Origin: Vampirovibrionales bacterium | GTDB lineage: Bacteria; Cyanobacteriota; Vampirovibrionia; Vampirovibrionales; Vampirovibrionaceae | Direction of reading: 5' to 3' | Length of the DNA: 64,000 nucleotides | NCBI GenBank assembly: GCA_016712355.1 | Contig: JADJRF010000001.1 | Coordinates: forward strand, 1 to 64,000 | Shown here: one piece after another, positions 32,646 through 40,239 of the stretch | Numbering within the stretch: the stretch's first letter is position 1 | How the letters are laid out: each line of letters begins with the position of its first letter | Program-made: the position numbers and the translations under genes | Notes under the pieces: generated by a model | Told to the model about the DNA's origin: nothing | What the model saw: only the letters and a program-made list of their open reading frames with translations | Database searches by the model: none

Positions 32646-33293
32646 ATGAGCAGCGATACACGCGAAGCGGTTGCCGGCGTACAGCATGAAATTTGGTCAC
32701 ACTGGATGCGCTACCTATTCAACATGGCGCGCCACAATCCAGATGGCAGCGTGACCATATCCGCCGATCTGGTTGACCGCTGGACGCGCCAGATCGAAAC
32801 GCGCTATGCCGATCTGACCGAACGCGAACAAGAAAGCGACCGCCATCAAGCTGACAAGGTGTTGCTGGCGATGGGCTGGACGCTTGTCGAGACACCGTGC
32901 GACTGCACGCCTGAGTCGCGACCGTTTTGCTGGCGATGCCAGCGCACCGGCGTGCGCACCTCGACGGCGCCGGCGAATCAGGAAAATAGCGAAGCCGAGA
33001 AGCGATTGCGAGCGCAGCTTGACGCGTGGGTGGAACTGCACAAAATGCAGTCCGCGCTGCCCAGTCGAGAAGAAGACGACGCGAAGATGGCAGACCAGGA
33101 GCGCAAGATCAAGGCTGCTATTTCTCTTGCAGTCCAGTACGGTCAAATCCCTGGCGATCACCACAAGACGTGGGTGATCGACCAAGTGTTGCGTATCCTA
33201 GCCGGAAGCGATTACGCGGAGATCATTCAGGCGGCGTGCGATGGAGAGGACGGGCCGGACACGTACATGTGGAATGTCGGTATCGCGCCATGA
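32646..33293 (+). CDS. Zinc-motif and coiled-coil phage protein
   Basis: The 215-residue protein has a helical N-terminus, then CDCTPESRPFCWRCQRTG (about residues 82-99), related to the zinc motifs of the genes at 28865 and 29467, then a coiled coil (about 108-155) and a short C-terminal helical domain. GGGGAG precedes ATG. It couples to the next gene by ATGA. Function unknown. Confidence 0.55.
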   Translation: MSSDTREAVAGVQHEIWSHWMRYLFNMARHNPDGSVTISADLVDRWTRQIETRYADLTEREQESDRHQADKVLLAMGWTLVETPCDCTPESRPFCWRCQRTGVRTSTAPANQENSEAEKRLRAQLDAWVELHKMQSALPSREEDDAKMADQERKIKAAISLAVQYGQIPGDHHKTWVIDQVLRILAGSDYAEIIQAACDGEDGPDTYMWNVGIAP

Positions 33294-33649
33294 GATTCGC
33301 ACGCAGCCACGTTCGTTTTAAGCCGCATGTCACCAGCCGGCGTCTGGCCGCGGCGCGACGCCGGCTGGAACGACAGGCAATGGCACTACCGTTGTTTGCC
33401 GATCAGATTCGCGCCGGCCAGCCTACGCCTGAAGAATCGGTGGCGGCGGCAGATCGCCAGACAAAGCGCCAATTCGACGCTCACCGCAAATACGAAGCCG
33501 AATCCTGGCTGAAGGGACGCCGGCTTTTGCGGCAGTTGCCGGCAGAACGCCGTGCGGAGATCATCGCAGCGTGGAACGCATCTGGCGTGCCAGCGCGCCC
33601 GGAGTATTTTCTGGACTTCCTTCGCAAAAAGTACGGACTCGCTGAATGA
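33290..33649 (+). CDS. Basic helical phage protein
   Basis: The 119-residue protein is basic and helical, with RRLAAARRRLERQ near the N-terminus and a MALPLFADQIR motif related to MPLFADALR in the gene at 36474. It is coupled on both sides by ATGA. No family recognised. Confidence 0.5.
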   Translation: MRFARSHVRFKPHVTSRRLAAARRRLERQAMALPLFADQIRAGQPTPEESVAAADRQTKRQFDAHRKYEAESWLKGRRLLRQLPAERRAEIIAAWNASGVPARPEYFLDFLRKKYGLAE

Positions 33650-34293
33650 CCCACTCACTTACCATCCGACTCGGCAACCGCGACGATCTCGACTGGGCGC
33701 AACGCATCGTTGAGAGCGACCACTACCTGCATCAGCGCGTAGACCCACGCGCACGCCCGATGGTGTACGTCCTCGACTACGACGCCGTACCGGTTGGTCT
33801 GGTCATGCTCGGCATCCCGCACGCGACGCGGTGCGGCGGATGGTGTGGCTATCCCGGCTTGCCGACGCAATGGCAGGTGGTCGATTTGTGCCGCATTTGG
33901 ATTGACCCTGGTTTGCAAGCAGGCGGTCGCTGGTGCGATCCGTACACCGTCCCCGGCTTCTACGACCGGCGCGGCATGTTTCGCCCGACTACGCCGACCT
34001 GGGCGATCAGCGAGGTGCTACAACGCGTGCAGGCTGACCGGGTGCGGTTGTGGCCGCCAGTCTACCTGGAGCAGCCGTATCATATCGAGTTGGCAATCAG
34101 CTATCACGATCCGCAGTACCACCGCGGCACGATCTACAAGCATAGCCACGCCACGCCGATGTACCGGGACGCCAGCGGCAACCCGATACCGGGATCGTCC
34201 GGCAAATACGGCTGGTGCTGGCGATTGCCCGCGCCGGCATGGGAGTGGGATAGCTTGACCGATGTCCGGTCACGACAGATAAGGATGCTGTGA
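33646..34293 (+). CDS. GNAT-like phage protein, possible DNA-modification (Mom-like) enzyme
   Basis: The 215-residue protein has the feel of a GNAT acyltransferase fold: an N-terminal LTIRLGNRDDLDWAQRIVESDHYL, then VYVLDYDAVPVGLVMLGIP and VDLCRIWIDP, and a conserved C-terminal GKYGWCWRLPAPAWEW. Mom of phage Mu, which modifies adenine, is a GNAT relative with a comparable size. The position directly before a DndC-like gene and near a C5 methyltransferase supports a DNA-modification setting. Family placement is uncertain. Confidence 0.5.
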   Translation: MTHSLTIRLGNRDDLDWAQRIVESDHYLHQRVDPRARPMVYVLDYDAVPVGLVMLGIPHATRCGGWCGYPGLPTQWQVVDLCRIWIDPGLQAGGRWCDPYTVPGFYDRRGMFRPTTPTWAISEVLQRVQADRVRLWPPVYLEQPYHIELAISYHDPQYHRGTIYKHSHATPMYRDASGNPIPGSSGKYGWCWRLPAPAWEWDSLTDVRSRQIRML

Positions 34294-35585
34294 TGCAAGG
34301 CATACAAGACCCGCTTGCCGCGCTGCAAGACACGGCGCGCATTATCAACGAGGAACCGTACAACCCGGACTGGTTCTTCATGTTCAGCGGTGGCAAAGAC
34401 AGCAACGCCACCGTACAATCGGCATGGGTGTGCGTCAAGGAAGGGAGCGTGCAGGCGCCGGCGACGGCCACGATCCTGTTTGCCGATACGCAGATGGAGT
34501 TTCACCAGTTTCTCGAAGAAGTAGACGACAAGGCGCAGACATTGGTAGCGGCGTGGGAGTCGCTTGGCATCAAGGCGCGATACGTAAAGGTTGCGCCGGT
34601 GTTGCAATCTGACTTCTGGGTGCGTCTGTTGGGGTACGGCTACGCCCCTCCGACAAAGGCGATGCGCTGGTGTACCGACCAACTCAAGATTCAGCCGGCG
34701 CGCAAGATGCGCAACGCCCTCAACCTGAACGACGCGCTCTTGATGGTCGGCGCACGATACGGCGAAAGCGCACGGCGCGACGAGTACCTGTCATGCACGA
34801 TGGGCGGCGAATGCGGGCCGGATGCGATGGCGCGCGTCAAGAGCAAGTTTCCGACTATGCTGCCCGTGGTCAACTGGCGCACTTGCGCCGTGTGGGACTT
34901 CCTGCAACTGATTGCGCCCTCCTACGGGCTAGATAACAGCCGGCTGCGCGCCATCTACGGGCCGGACGGCGATTTGCGTTACGGGTGTTGGTCGTGCCCG
35001 CTGGTCTTCAACGACCGCACAGCCAAGTACTGGGCGGAAACCGACCCGCTGACCGCTGAGCTTTTGACCTGGACAAACGCCAACCTACGGCCTGGGGGCG
35101 CAGCTTGGGCGTCAGTGAATCGTGAGCTATTTGAGGGGCAAGAAGCGCGCCTGTCGCTGGACTACTGTCGCCGGCTCTTTGGTGAGTTGACCGACATGCA
35201 AAATCGGCATGGGCGCACGCTGCTAAAAGAGTGGCAGATTGACGGTATCAAGACGCTGTGGATATGGCGAGAGCAAGCGCCAGAGGCAATGCGCGGCGTG
35301 ATTGCGCAGGAGACGCTGCTCGACATGACGCCGAAACCGACACGCGTTCACATCTCTCAGTTTCCTTTGCGCACGGCCAGAGCGCTGTACGAAGCACCGC
35401 TATGGGAGGATTCGTACCACGGCGTTATCCAGCGCCATGCAGCGACACTGGTCGAATTGTCGCCGGGGGTATCGTGGAACTACCAATCACAAGTTGGAAA
35501 CGGACAGGACGCTGCAACGATTTGGGGTAACGCACAGGATCAGATTATCCGCGTGCACGGCGATGAAATCGAGAGGCTGAACTAG
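34290..35585 (+). CDS. DndC-like PP-loop ATPase (PAPS reductase family) with Fe-S cysteines
   Basis: The 431-residue protein has the PP-loop FMFSGGKDSNATVQ (about 30-43), which activates substrates with ATP, and the cysteine pattern of DndC: MRWCTDQLKI, YLSCTMGGECGP and RYGCWSCPLV, plus VGARYGESARRDEY. DndC is the sulphur-handling enzyme of DNA phosphorothioation. The partners DndA, DndD, DndE and SspB are not seen in this window, so this enzyme may serve another nucleic-acid modification. The GTG start overlaps the previous stop (GTGA); ATG 34293 is the next codon. It is distinct from the cysH-like gene at 42658. Confidence 0.8.
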   Translation: MMQGIQDPLAALQDTARIINEEPYNPDWFFMFSGGKDSNATVQSAWVCVKEGSVQAPATATILFADTQMEFHQFLEEVDDKAQTLVAAWESLGIKARYVKVAPVLQSDFWVRLLGYGYAPPTKAMRWCTDQLKIQPARKMRNALNLNDALLMVGARYGESARRDEYLSCTMGGECGPDAMARVKSKFPTMLPVVNWRTCAVWDFLQLIAPSYGLDNSRLRAIYGPDGDLRYGCWSCPLVFNDRTAKYWAETDPLTAELLTWTNANLRPGGAAWASVNRELFEGQEARLSLDYCRRLFGELTDMQNRHGRTLLKEWQIDGIKTLWIWREQAPEAMRGVIAQETLLDMTPKPTRVHISQFPLRTARALYEAPLWEDSYHGVIQRHAATLVELSPGVSWNYQSQVGNGQDAATIWGNAQDQIIRVHGDEIERLN

Positions 35586-35587
35586 CA

Positions 35588-35908
35588 ATGTGTTTCGAGC
35601 AACTGCACGAATCTTCCAAGCGTGGCGAATTATTGTTGGTGGACGGCGGTATGTGCCACTGGCATTTGCGACGCGACGGTCAGCTAACGATTAGGGAGAT
35701 CATTGCGACGAAATCGGGAGCCGGTACGCAGATGCTCGATCTGCTGCGCGTCGTCGCTAGCGCGTCATGCATCGTTGCGAAGTGTCCCGCCGATCTTTCA
35801 GCGAATTCCTGGTATGCGCGCAAAGGGTTCTTTCTCGTCGCGACGGAGACGGCGAAATCGGGCAGACCGATCAACGTGTGGCACCTCGACTTATGCAACT
35901 CGATCTGA
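35588..35908 (+). CDS. Small GNAT-fold N-acetyltransferase-like protein
   Basis: The 106-residue protein has a GNAT-like core: LRRDGQLTIREIIATKSGAG (strand then acetyl-CoA loop), a QMLDLLR helix, CIVAKCP strand and NSWYARKGFF, the usual Y-x-x-x-GF ending. It starts two bases after the DndC-like gene and probably works with it. Substrate unknown. Confidence 0.62.
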   Translation: MCFEQLHESSKRGELLLVDGGMCHWHLRRDGQLTIREIIATKSGAGTQMLDLLRVVASASCIVAKCPADLSANSWYARKGFFLVATETAKSGRPINVWHLDLCNSI

Positions 35909-36477
35909 TTGCCGGCCACTACCACTGCGACAATTGCGGGCAGGTTGTCGAGCATGTGCAGCGCACGCGCCGTTTTTGGCTGTGCGACGCGTGCTGGCAA
36001 GCCATCGTGCCGGCATACGACACGATCCCGACGCAGGACGGCAAGCGCACGGCTGAGTGGCTGGCAGAGTGGGCGCCAGTGCGTGAGCAAATCGGGAACT
36101 ATTGGGGCTGGTATCACGACATGGAGAAACGGTACCCACCGCGTTACACCCCACCCCGCAAGCCGCTCGAATTGCACTACAAGCCGGTTGACGCCGACAG
36201 CCTCAATCCGCTGTGCGCGTGTGGCCGGCCACGCCAGCCAATGAGCTTCATGATCACTACGTCGCCTGGACTCTTTGGCGGCCCGTTTCGCAGCCATTGC
36301 GAAGTGTGCGAAGCAAAGTTGGCGGTCGAGAGCATCTTCAAGATGGCAGAGAAGATTCACCAAGACTGGAACGATGAAGACTGGCTGGAGTATTGCTGGC
36401 AGCATCGACGCGAGTTGTACGACGTGGGCGTGCTGCCGGACTACTGGTTTACGCTGAAAGCTGTGCAATTGCCATGA
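35893..36477 (+). CDS. Multi-zinc-knuckle protein, first of a duplicated pair
   Basis: The 194-residue protein has three Cys pairs (CDNCG, CDAC, CACG) and CEVCE, suggesting two zinc sites. The C-terminal 46 residues (from VESIF at 36325) are almost the same as those of the next gene. It overlaps the upstream GNAT gene by 16 bp. Function unknown. Confidence 0.58.
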   Translation: MQLDLIAGHYHCDNCGQVVEHVQRTRRFWLCDACWQAIVPAYDTIPTQDGKRTAEWLAEWAPVREQIGNYWGWYHDMEKRYPPRYTPPRKPLELHYKPVDADSLNPLCACGRPRQPMSFMITTSPGLFGGPFRSHCEVCEAKLAVESIFKMAEKIHQDWNDEDWLEYCWQHRRELYDVGVLPDYWFTLKAVQLP

Positions 36478-37049
36478 ACAACACTCTGACCAACGAGCAG
36501 CGCGCCGCCCGCCGCGCGAAAAGGAAAAACGGGAAGCTCATCAGGTCGATGCCGCTGTTTGCGGACGCACTCCGTCCTGATGGCGCAATGGCGTCATGGC
36601 TTACTACGCCAGAACAAGAATTGCCGGCTGTCGAGCGGAATCGGCAACAGGCGCGCGAATTTGGCGACCGTATGCGGGCGAAAGAGGAGAAAGAGCGACA
36701 GCAGGAAGCCGAGGAGAGAGCGAAGGCGATTGAAGGTAAGACGCCTGAGCAAATCGCCTTTTTGGAGAAAGGTCGTCAAGCCTATCCGCCCTTCGGGGAT
36801 TACGGCGCGACCTTCTGGCGCAAATCGCAGCAGCCAGGCTTCCTGGAAGCGCAAATGGAGAGAATGGCCGACCTGCAACGGCGCGGTGAGACGGTGCGCG
36901 CAAGAATAGCCGTCGAAGGCATCTTCAGGACAGCGGAGAAGACCCACCCGGACTGGGACGATGAAGACTGGCTGGAGCATTTTTGGCAGCATCGACGCGA
37001 GTTGTTCGATGCGGGCGTGCTGCCGGACTACTGGTTTACATTGAAAGCG
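36325..37049 (+). repeat. Duplicated 46-codon C-terminal segment
   Basis: 36325-36462 and 36912-37049 encode almost the same 46-residue domain (VExIF, DWxDEDWLE, WQHRREL, GVLPDYWFTLKA) at the ends of two adjacent genes whose N-terminal parts are unrelated. The module was duplicated or shuffled. Confidence 0.8.
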
Positions 37050-37076
37050 AGGTTTGGAGATGTCGCAGTACGATAA
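36474..37076 (+). CDS. Charged helical protein sharing its C-terminus with the previous gene
   Basis: The 200-residue protein starts in an ATGA overlap. It has a basic N-terminus, a MPLFADALR motif, a charged coiled coil (about 55-90) and a C-terminal 46-residue domain (WDDEDWLEHFWQHRRELFDA) that duplicates the end of the previous protein. Function unknown. Confidence 0.58.
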   Translation: MNNTLTNEQRAARRAKRKNGKLIRSMPLFADALRPDGAMASWLTTPEQELPAVERNRQQAREFGDRMRAKEEKERQQEAEERAKAIEGKTPEQIAFLEKGRQAYPPFGDYGATFWRKSQQPGFLEAQMERMADLQRRGETVRARIAVEGIFRTAEKTHPDWDDEDWLEHFWQHRRELFDAGVLPDYWFTLKARFGDVAVR

Positions 37077-37293
37077 CCTGATTGGACTTCGGTACAAGCA
37101 GCTTGTGCATGACTCCAAGAAAGGGATGGTCTGGCGCACGTTCGAGGTGCGCTCCATCGTGGATGGCGACCAGGCAGTGACACGCGTCTGGAGCCGGCGC
37201 CACCGCGTCTACGTCTACCAGATTACGCCAGCGGCTATCCTTGCTGACTCGCTAGAGAACAGCGAGATGTACAAAATTGTAAAAAAAGTGTAA
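37060..37293 (+). CDS. Small basic protein at the end of the array
   Basis: The 77-residue protein begins at ATG 37060 inside the end of the previous gene. It is basic, with VWSRRHRVYVYQI in the centre and a Lys-rich end. No terminator is obvious before the palindromic promoter that follows. Confidence 0.5.
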   Translation: MSQYDNLIGLRYKQLVHDSKKGMVWRTFEVRSIVDGDQAVTRVWSRRHRVYVYQITPAAILADSLENSEMYKIVKKV

Positions 37294-37302
37294 AATCCTG
37301 AT

Positions 37303-37350
37303 AATTCAATTGAATTTACGTGGTTGCCGTATTGCAATTCAATTGAATTG
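37303..37350. promoter_or_regulatory. Paired perfect palindromes, operator of the type IV-like operon
   Basis: AATTCAATTGAATT (37303-37316) and CAATTCAATTGAATTG (37335-37350) are perfect palindromes with centres 33 bp apart, about three helical turns. The second covers the promoter spacer, so a dimeric repressor bound here would block RNA polymerase and two dimers could cooperate. Confidence 0.75.
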
Positions 37351-37361
37351 TGTGGTATAAT
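37332..37361 (+). promoter_or_regulatory. Promoter of the type IV-like CRISPR operon
   Basis: TTGCAA (37332-37337), 18-bp spacer, perfect TATAAT (37356-37361) with an extended TG. It differs from the shared promoter family and has its own palindromic operators, so this operon is probably controlled separately. Confidence 0.72.
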
Positions 37362-37422
37362 CAGCTTATCACCAAGTGGTGAGACGAAACCAAAAGGCAA
37401 AGCAAGAGCCGAGCCACTACCG

Positions 37423-37436
37423 ACCGCAAGTGCGGT
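37423..37436 (+). promoter_or_regulatory. Ribosome-site hairpin, copy 1
   Basis: ACCGCAAGTGCGGT can form a 5-bp stem with tetraloop AAGT immediately before the AAGGAG ribosome site of the gene at 37451. The same arrangement recurs at 37915. Confidence 0.5.
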
Positions 37437-37450
37437 AAGGAGTCAGAACG

Positions 37451-37810
37451 ATGAACACCACACAGACCACCGCCCCAGTCGCAATCAAGACCCGCAACTT
37501 CAGCGAAATGCCTGGCAGCAACACCTATTTCCGCACCAGCGACTGCACGCCGTTTTTCAGCGAAGACGGCAGCTTGGTTGTCTACAACGGCAAAGGCGAC
37601 AGCCGCTCGTGGGGCACGCCTTCCGTGCGTAGCACCGTCAAGTCGCTGACCGCCAACGTCATCAAGGTGACTGTGGTCGGCTGGCACAAGCACACGGTCT
37701 CGCCGGTCGGCGGCAGCTTCTACTTTGTTAATGAGGCCGGCGCCTGGGTGCGCCGCACCGCCGGCCACAAGACAGTCAAGGCGGCCATAGCCGCCGCTGT
37801 TAGCCACTAA
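37451..37810 (+). CDS. First gene of the type IV-like operon, unknown function
   Basis: The 119-residue protein is beta-rich (VKSLTANVIKVTVVGWHKHTV, GGSFYFVNEAGAWVRR) and has one Cys. It follows the palindrome-controlled promoter with a 90-base leader and an AAGGAG site placed just after a small hairpin. I do not recognise a family. The position at the head of a CRISPR effector operon makes it a candidate regulator or accessory factor. Confidence 0.6.
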   Translation: MNTTQTTAPVAIKTRNFSEMPGSNTYFRTSDCTPFFSEDGSLVVYNGKGDSRSWGTPSVRSTVKSLTANVIKVTVVGWHKHTVSPVGGSFYFVNEAGAWVRRTAGHKTVKAAIAAAVSH

Positions 37811-37914
37811 ACCATACGCCGCGCCGGGCGGTCAATCCCGGCGCTTTAATGCAGCCAGGCACGCAAGTGCGCCGCCTGACCGTCCCAAGCCGGAGCAATG
37901 CAGAGGGAAGTGTC

Positions 37915-37928
37915 GCCGCAAGTGCGGC
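37915..37928 (+). promoter_or_regulatory. Ribosome-site hairpin, copy 2
   Basis: GCCGCAAGTGCGGC forms the same AAGT-loop hairpin directly before AAGGAG and GTG 37942. Two copies in one operon suggest a shared translational control. Confidence 0.5.
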
Positions 37929-37941
37929 AAGGAGATTGATC

Positions 37942-38688
37942 GTGAGCACGCTAAAAGTTTCTTTTTACCGTTCCGACAAATGGCGAGACGCCGAGTTCGT
38001 CGCCACCGGCTGCCGACCGGCGACTATCGGGCAAGAGACGTTCGACCTGGTGGAAGCCACGGTCGAACAGCGCCGCAATGTTGCGGCGCTGCGAATTGCT
38101 GACACTCAGATCAGCATTTCGCCCGGCGTCGAGTTTGATGCCGTGCCAACACTCGCAGAGGCGCTGGACGCCTACCAGCGCCAAGAGAAGCAGCGCGCGG
38201 AAAAGGAAGCCGACGCCGAAGCTAAGCGCGCCGCCGACCACGTTCGATTTTTAGAAGAACAAGCACAGCGCAAGGCTGCCGAGGCTGTCGTTGAAGCAGC
38301 TAAGCAGCAACGCCAGGTTGAAAAGCTGGCGTGGTGCCAGGCGCACGGCAGCGACCGTCTGCGTCGCGGCGTCGAACGCGGCCATGACTGCCAGGCGCTC
38401 TATGTCCGCGAGCGCGCCGCCGTCGAAGCGCCCGGCTTCACTGCCGACATCTACGACGCCGCCAAATGGAAGTCGGCCACCTGCCCAAGCGCCAAGTCCC
38501 TCGACACCGCCGAAGCTGCCGAAGCCCTGGGGCTTGGCCCGGTAGATGTTGTCTGGTTGACGGCGCCGGCCGCCGACACCAAAACCGACGCCGACATGGA
38601 CTACGCGGACGGCTACGGCTGGAGCGCGTGCGAGGCCGTCGTCATCAGCGGGTACCTCGGCAAGTACGACCTGGTGCAGGCATTGTGA
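37942..38688 (+). CDS. Coiled-coil protein of the type IV-like operon
   Basis: The 248-residue protein starts at GTG 37942 behind AAGGAG. An N-terminal beta domain is followed by a strong coiled coil (about residues 75-135) and a Cys-containing C-terminal domain with DIYDAAKWKSATC and an acidic DADMDYADGYGW stretch. It couples to the phosphatase gene by GTGA. Function unknown. Confidence 0.55.
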   Translation: MSTLKVSFYRSDKWRDAEFVATGCRPATIGQETFDLVEATVEQRRNVAALRIADTQISISPGVEFDAVPTLAEALDAYQRQEKQRAEKEADAEAKRAADHVRFLEEQAQRKAAEAVVEAAKQQRQVEKLAWCQAHGSDRLRRGVERGHDCQALYVRERAAVEAPGFTADIYDAAKWKSATCPSAKSLDTAEAAEALGLGPVDVVWLTAPAADTKTDADMDYADGYGWSACEAVVISGYLGKYDLVQAL

Positions 38689-39179
38689 TCGCCCTCGATT
38701 TTGATGGTGTGGTCGCCAACTACAGCGATCACACCACGACGATCCGGCTCAATACGGGTCTGCTGGCGCTGCTCCCCCGGCAGCGCCAGCCGGTCGTGAT
38801 CTGCACGAACCAGGGCGGCATGGCCTTTAGCCGGCTCAACCCGGCCAAGTACCCGACACCATTGCAGGTTGCGCAGCGCCTGAACGCAGGTCGCAATTTC
38901 CTGACGCGCAACGGCTACCCAGTCGCCGCCATTTTTGCATCCACCTACCACCCCAAAGCTGATCCTGCCGAGATTCAACGGGTGGCGCAAGAGTTGCGTG
39001 AGCTTATCTCTGTGGTCGTCCCGCGCTGGCACGTCTACACGACCGAGCGGGCGCGCAAGCCTCACGCGTTCATGCTCAAAGTTGCTGGCGCCACGGTGTA
39101 TTATGGCGACAGCCCGGAAGATCAACAGGCGGCCTCGGCAGCCGGCGTACCGTTCGTGGCGGTTCCACGCTTTTTGTAG
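38685..39179 (+). CDS. HAD-superfamily phosphatase, polynucleotide-3'-phosphatase-like
   Basis: The 164-residue protein has all four HAD motifs: IALDFDGVVA (nucleophile and acid/base Asp), VVICTNQGG, a Lys in RKPHAFMLK and YYGDSPEDQQAA. The CTNQGG string resembles the 3'-phosphatase domain of polynucleotide kinases. Within a CRISPR operon it might process RNA or DNA ends; that is inference. The start overlaps the previous stop (GTGA). Confidence 0.75.
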   Translation: MIALDFDGVVANYSDHTTTIRLNTGLLALLPRQRQPVVICTNQGGMAFSRLNPAKYPTPLQVAQRLNAGRNFLTRNGYPVAAIFASTYHPKADPAEIQRVAQELRELISVVVPRWHVYTTERARKPHAFMLKVAGATVYYGDSPEDQQAASAAGVPFVAVPRFL

Positions 39180-39188
39180 GGATCGAAG

Positions 39189-39482
39189 ATGGCGACACCG
39201 ATCACAGAACGCATCAATAAGGCGCGTGCGCATCTATCGCAACTGCGCCATATTTCGGAAAAAGAGATTACCGCCGATCTCACCGGACGCGAACGTGCCA
39301 GCGCCATCATCCGAGCGCGCACGCAGTACAATGCGGTGTACAGTGCCGTCAAGTTGGTGGCGCGTGGTCGCAAGTTGCGCGGTATCGATGCGCCGACTGC
39401 GCAACAACAGGCTGAAGCGCAACGCCTCATTGACGATGCGCACCGGTTGTTTACTTACGCCCGTCGATTCAGCGTGAAATAG
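39189..39482 (+). CDS. Small all-helical protein upstream of csf1, possible Cas11 candidate
   Basis: The 97-residue basic protein looks entirely helical (ITERINKARAHLSQLRHISE, ARTQYNAVYSAVKLVARGRK, AQQQAEAQRLIDDAHRLF). Type IV-B complexes contain a small helical subunit (Cas11), and this is the only small helical gene close to csf1, so it is one of two candidates for that role; the other is the insertion inside Csf2. No motif proves it. Confidence 0.45.
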   Translation: MATPITERINKARAHLSQLRHISEKEITADLTGRERASAIIRARTQYNAVYSAVKLVARGRKLRGIDAPTAQQQAEAQRLIDDAHRLFTYARRFSVK

Positions 39483-39489
39483 GAGGATT

Positions 39490-40239
39490 ATGAACTCGAC
39501 TCGATTGCTTTATCAAGCCGCCGGCCAGCCGCCCGTTCCCGCCGTCATCGACGCGTCAGGATGGATGCAACTGTCCAAGCGGAAACGCCCCACCGCGCCG
39601 CCCGGTGGCAAGTGTTATCTTTGTGGCGGTGAAGTTGAAGGCGCTGGCGTGCCTACCGCAGAACGCTTTGGCGAGACCTGGACGGCACATGGCGACGCGC
39701 TTCAACCCGATGCGGAGTGGCTGTGTGCTGCTTGCGCCTTCAGCCTGTCGGAAGCGGCGACGCACCCGGCAAAGCCCAATCCGTTCAAGATGCGTACAAT
39801 GACGCATTTGGTTATTGGTAGTCAATGGGAGTTGCTTGGACTTTCCGACAAGCGCCGCATGGCTGAGGTGTTGTTGTCGCCGCCACGCGCCGATCCCTGG
39901 CTGCTTTGCATTCAGGATGCGCCGCTTAGCGCCGGCCACGCCATCTACCGCACGCCGGTCAACGCCGCCGGCGCAACCGCGTGGCGAGTCACGCTTGGCG
40001 GCAGCGTCATTGCCGGTTCGCCTACGCATCTTGCTGCCGTGCTGACGCCAATCGAGGCGCTGTACCTGGCGGAGCATAGCAAGACCGCCATCCGCACGGG
40101 CGTCTATACGCCCAAATGGATTCTTGCCCAGGGCGAAAACGACTGGGCGCGACTAGAAGCGTCAATCGTCCCATTGCGAGGGCAGCCTATTTTTGAGCTT
40201 GCGCTATTCCTGGCGCAGAAAGGAACCGACGACGAATGA
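39490..40239 (+). CDS. csf1: Csf1-like (type IV Cas8-like) zinc-finger subunit
   Basis: The 249-residue protein has the Csf1 layout: a CYLCGG pair (Cys42, Cys45), a second LCAACA pair (Cys79, Cys82) forming a zinc finger, then a region with LLSPPRADPWLLCI and SAGHAIYRTPV, which matches the Csf1 arrangement of a (W)..PP..P stretch and an H-x-x-Y-R-x-P-V strand. Csf1 is the large-subunit substitute of type IV CRISPR complexes. GGAGG precedes the ATG, and the stop overlaps the csf2 start (ATGA), implying stoichiometric production. The match is by motif and context. Confidence 0.72.
   Translation: MNSTRLLYQAAGQPPVPAVIDASGWMQLSKRKRPTAPPGGKCYLCGGEVEGAGVPTAERFGETWTAHGDALQPDAEWLCAACAFSLSEAATHPAKPNPFKMRTMTHLVIGSQWELLGLSDKRRMAEVLLSPPRADPWLLCIQDAPLSAGHAIYRTPVNAAGATAWRVTLGGSVIAGSPTHLAAVLTPIEALYLAEHSKTAIRTGVYTPKWILAQGENDWARLEASIVPLRGQPIFELALFLAQKGTDDE

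Noticed and set aside
34290..35585. Complete DNA phosphorothioation (Dnd/Ssp) system
   Set aside because: Only a DndC-like gene is present; DndA, DndB, DndD, DndE and Ssp partners are not recognisable.
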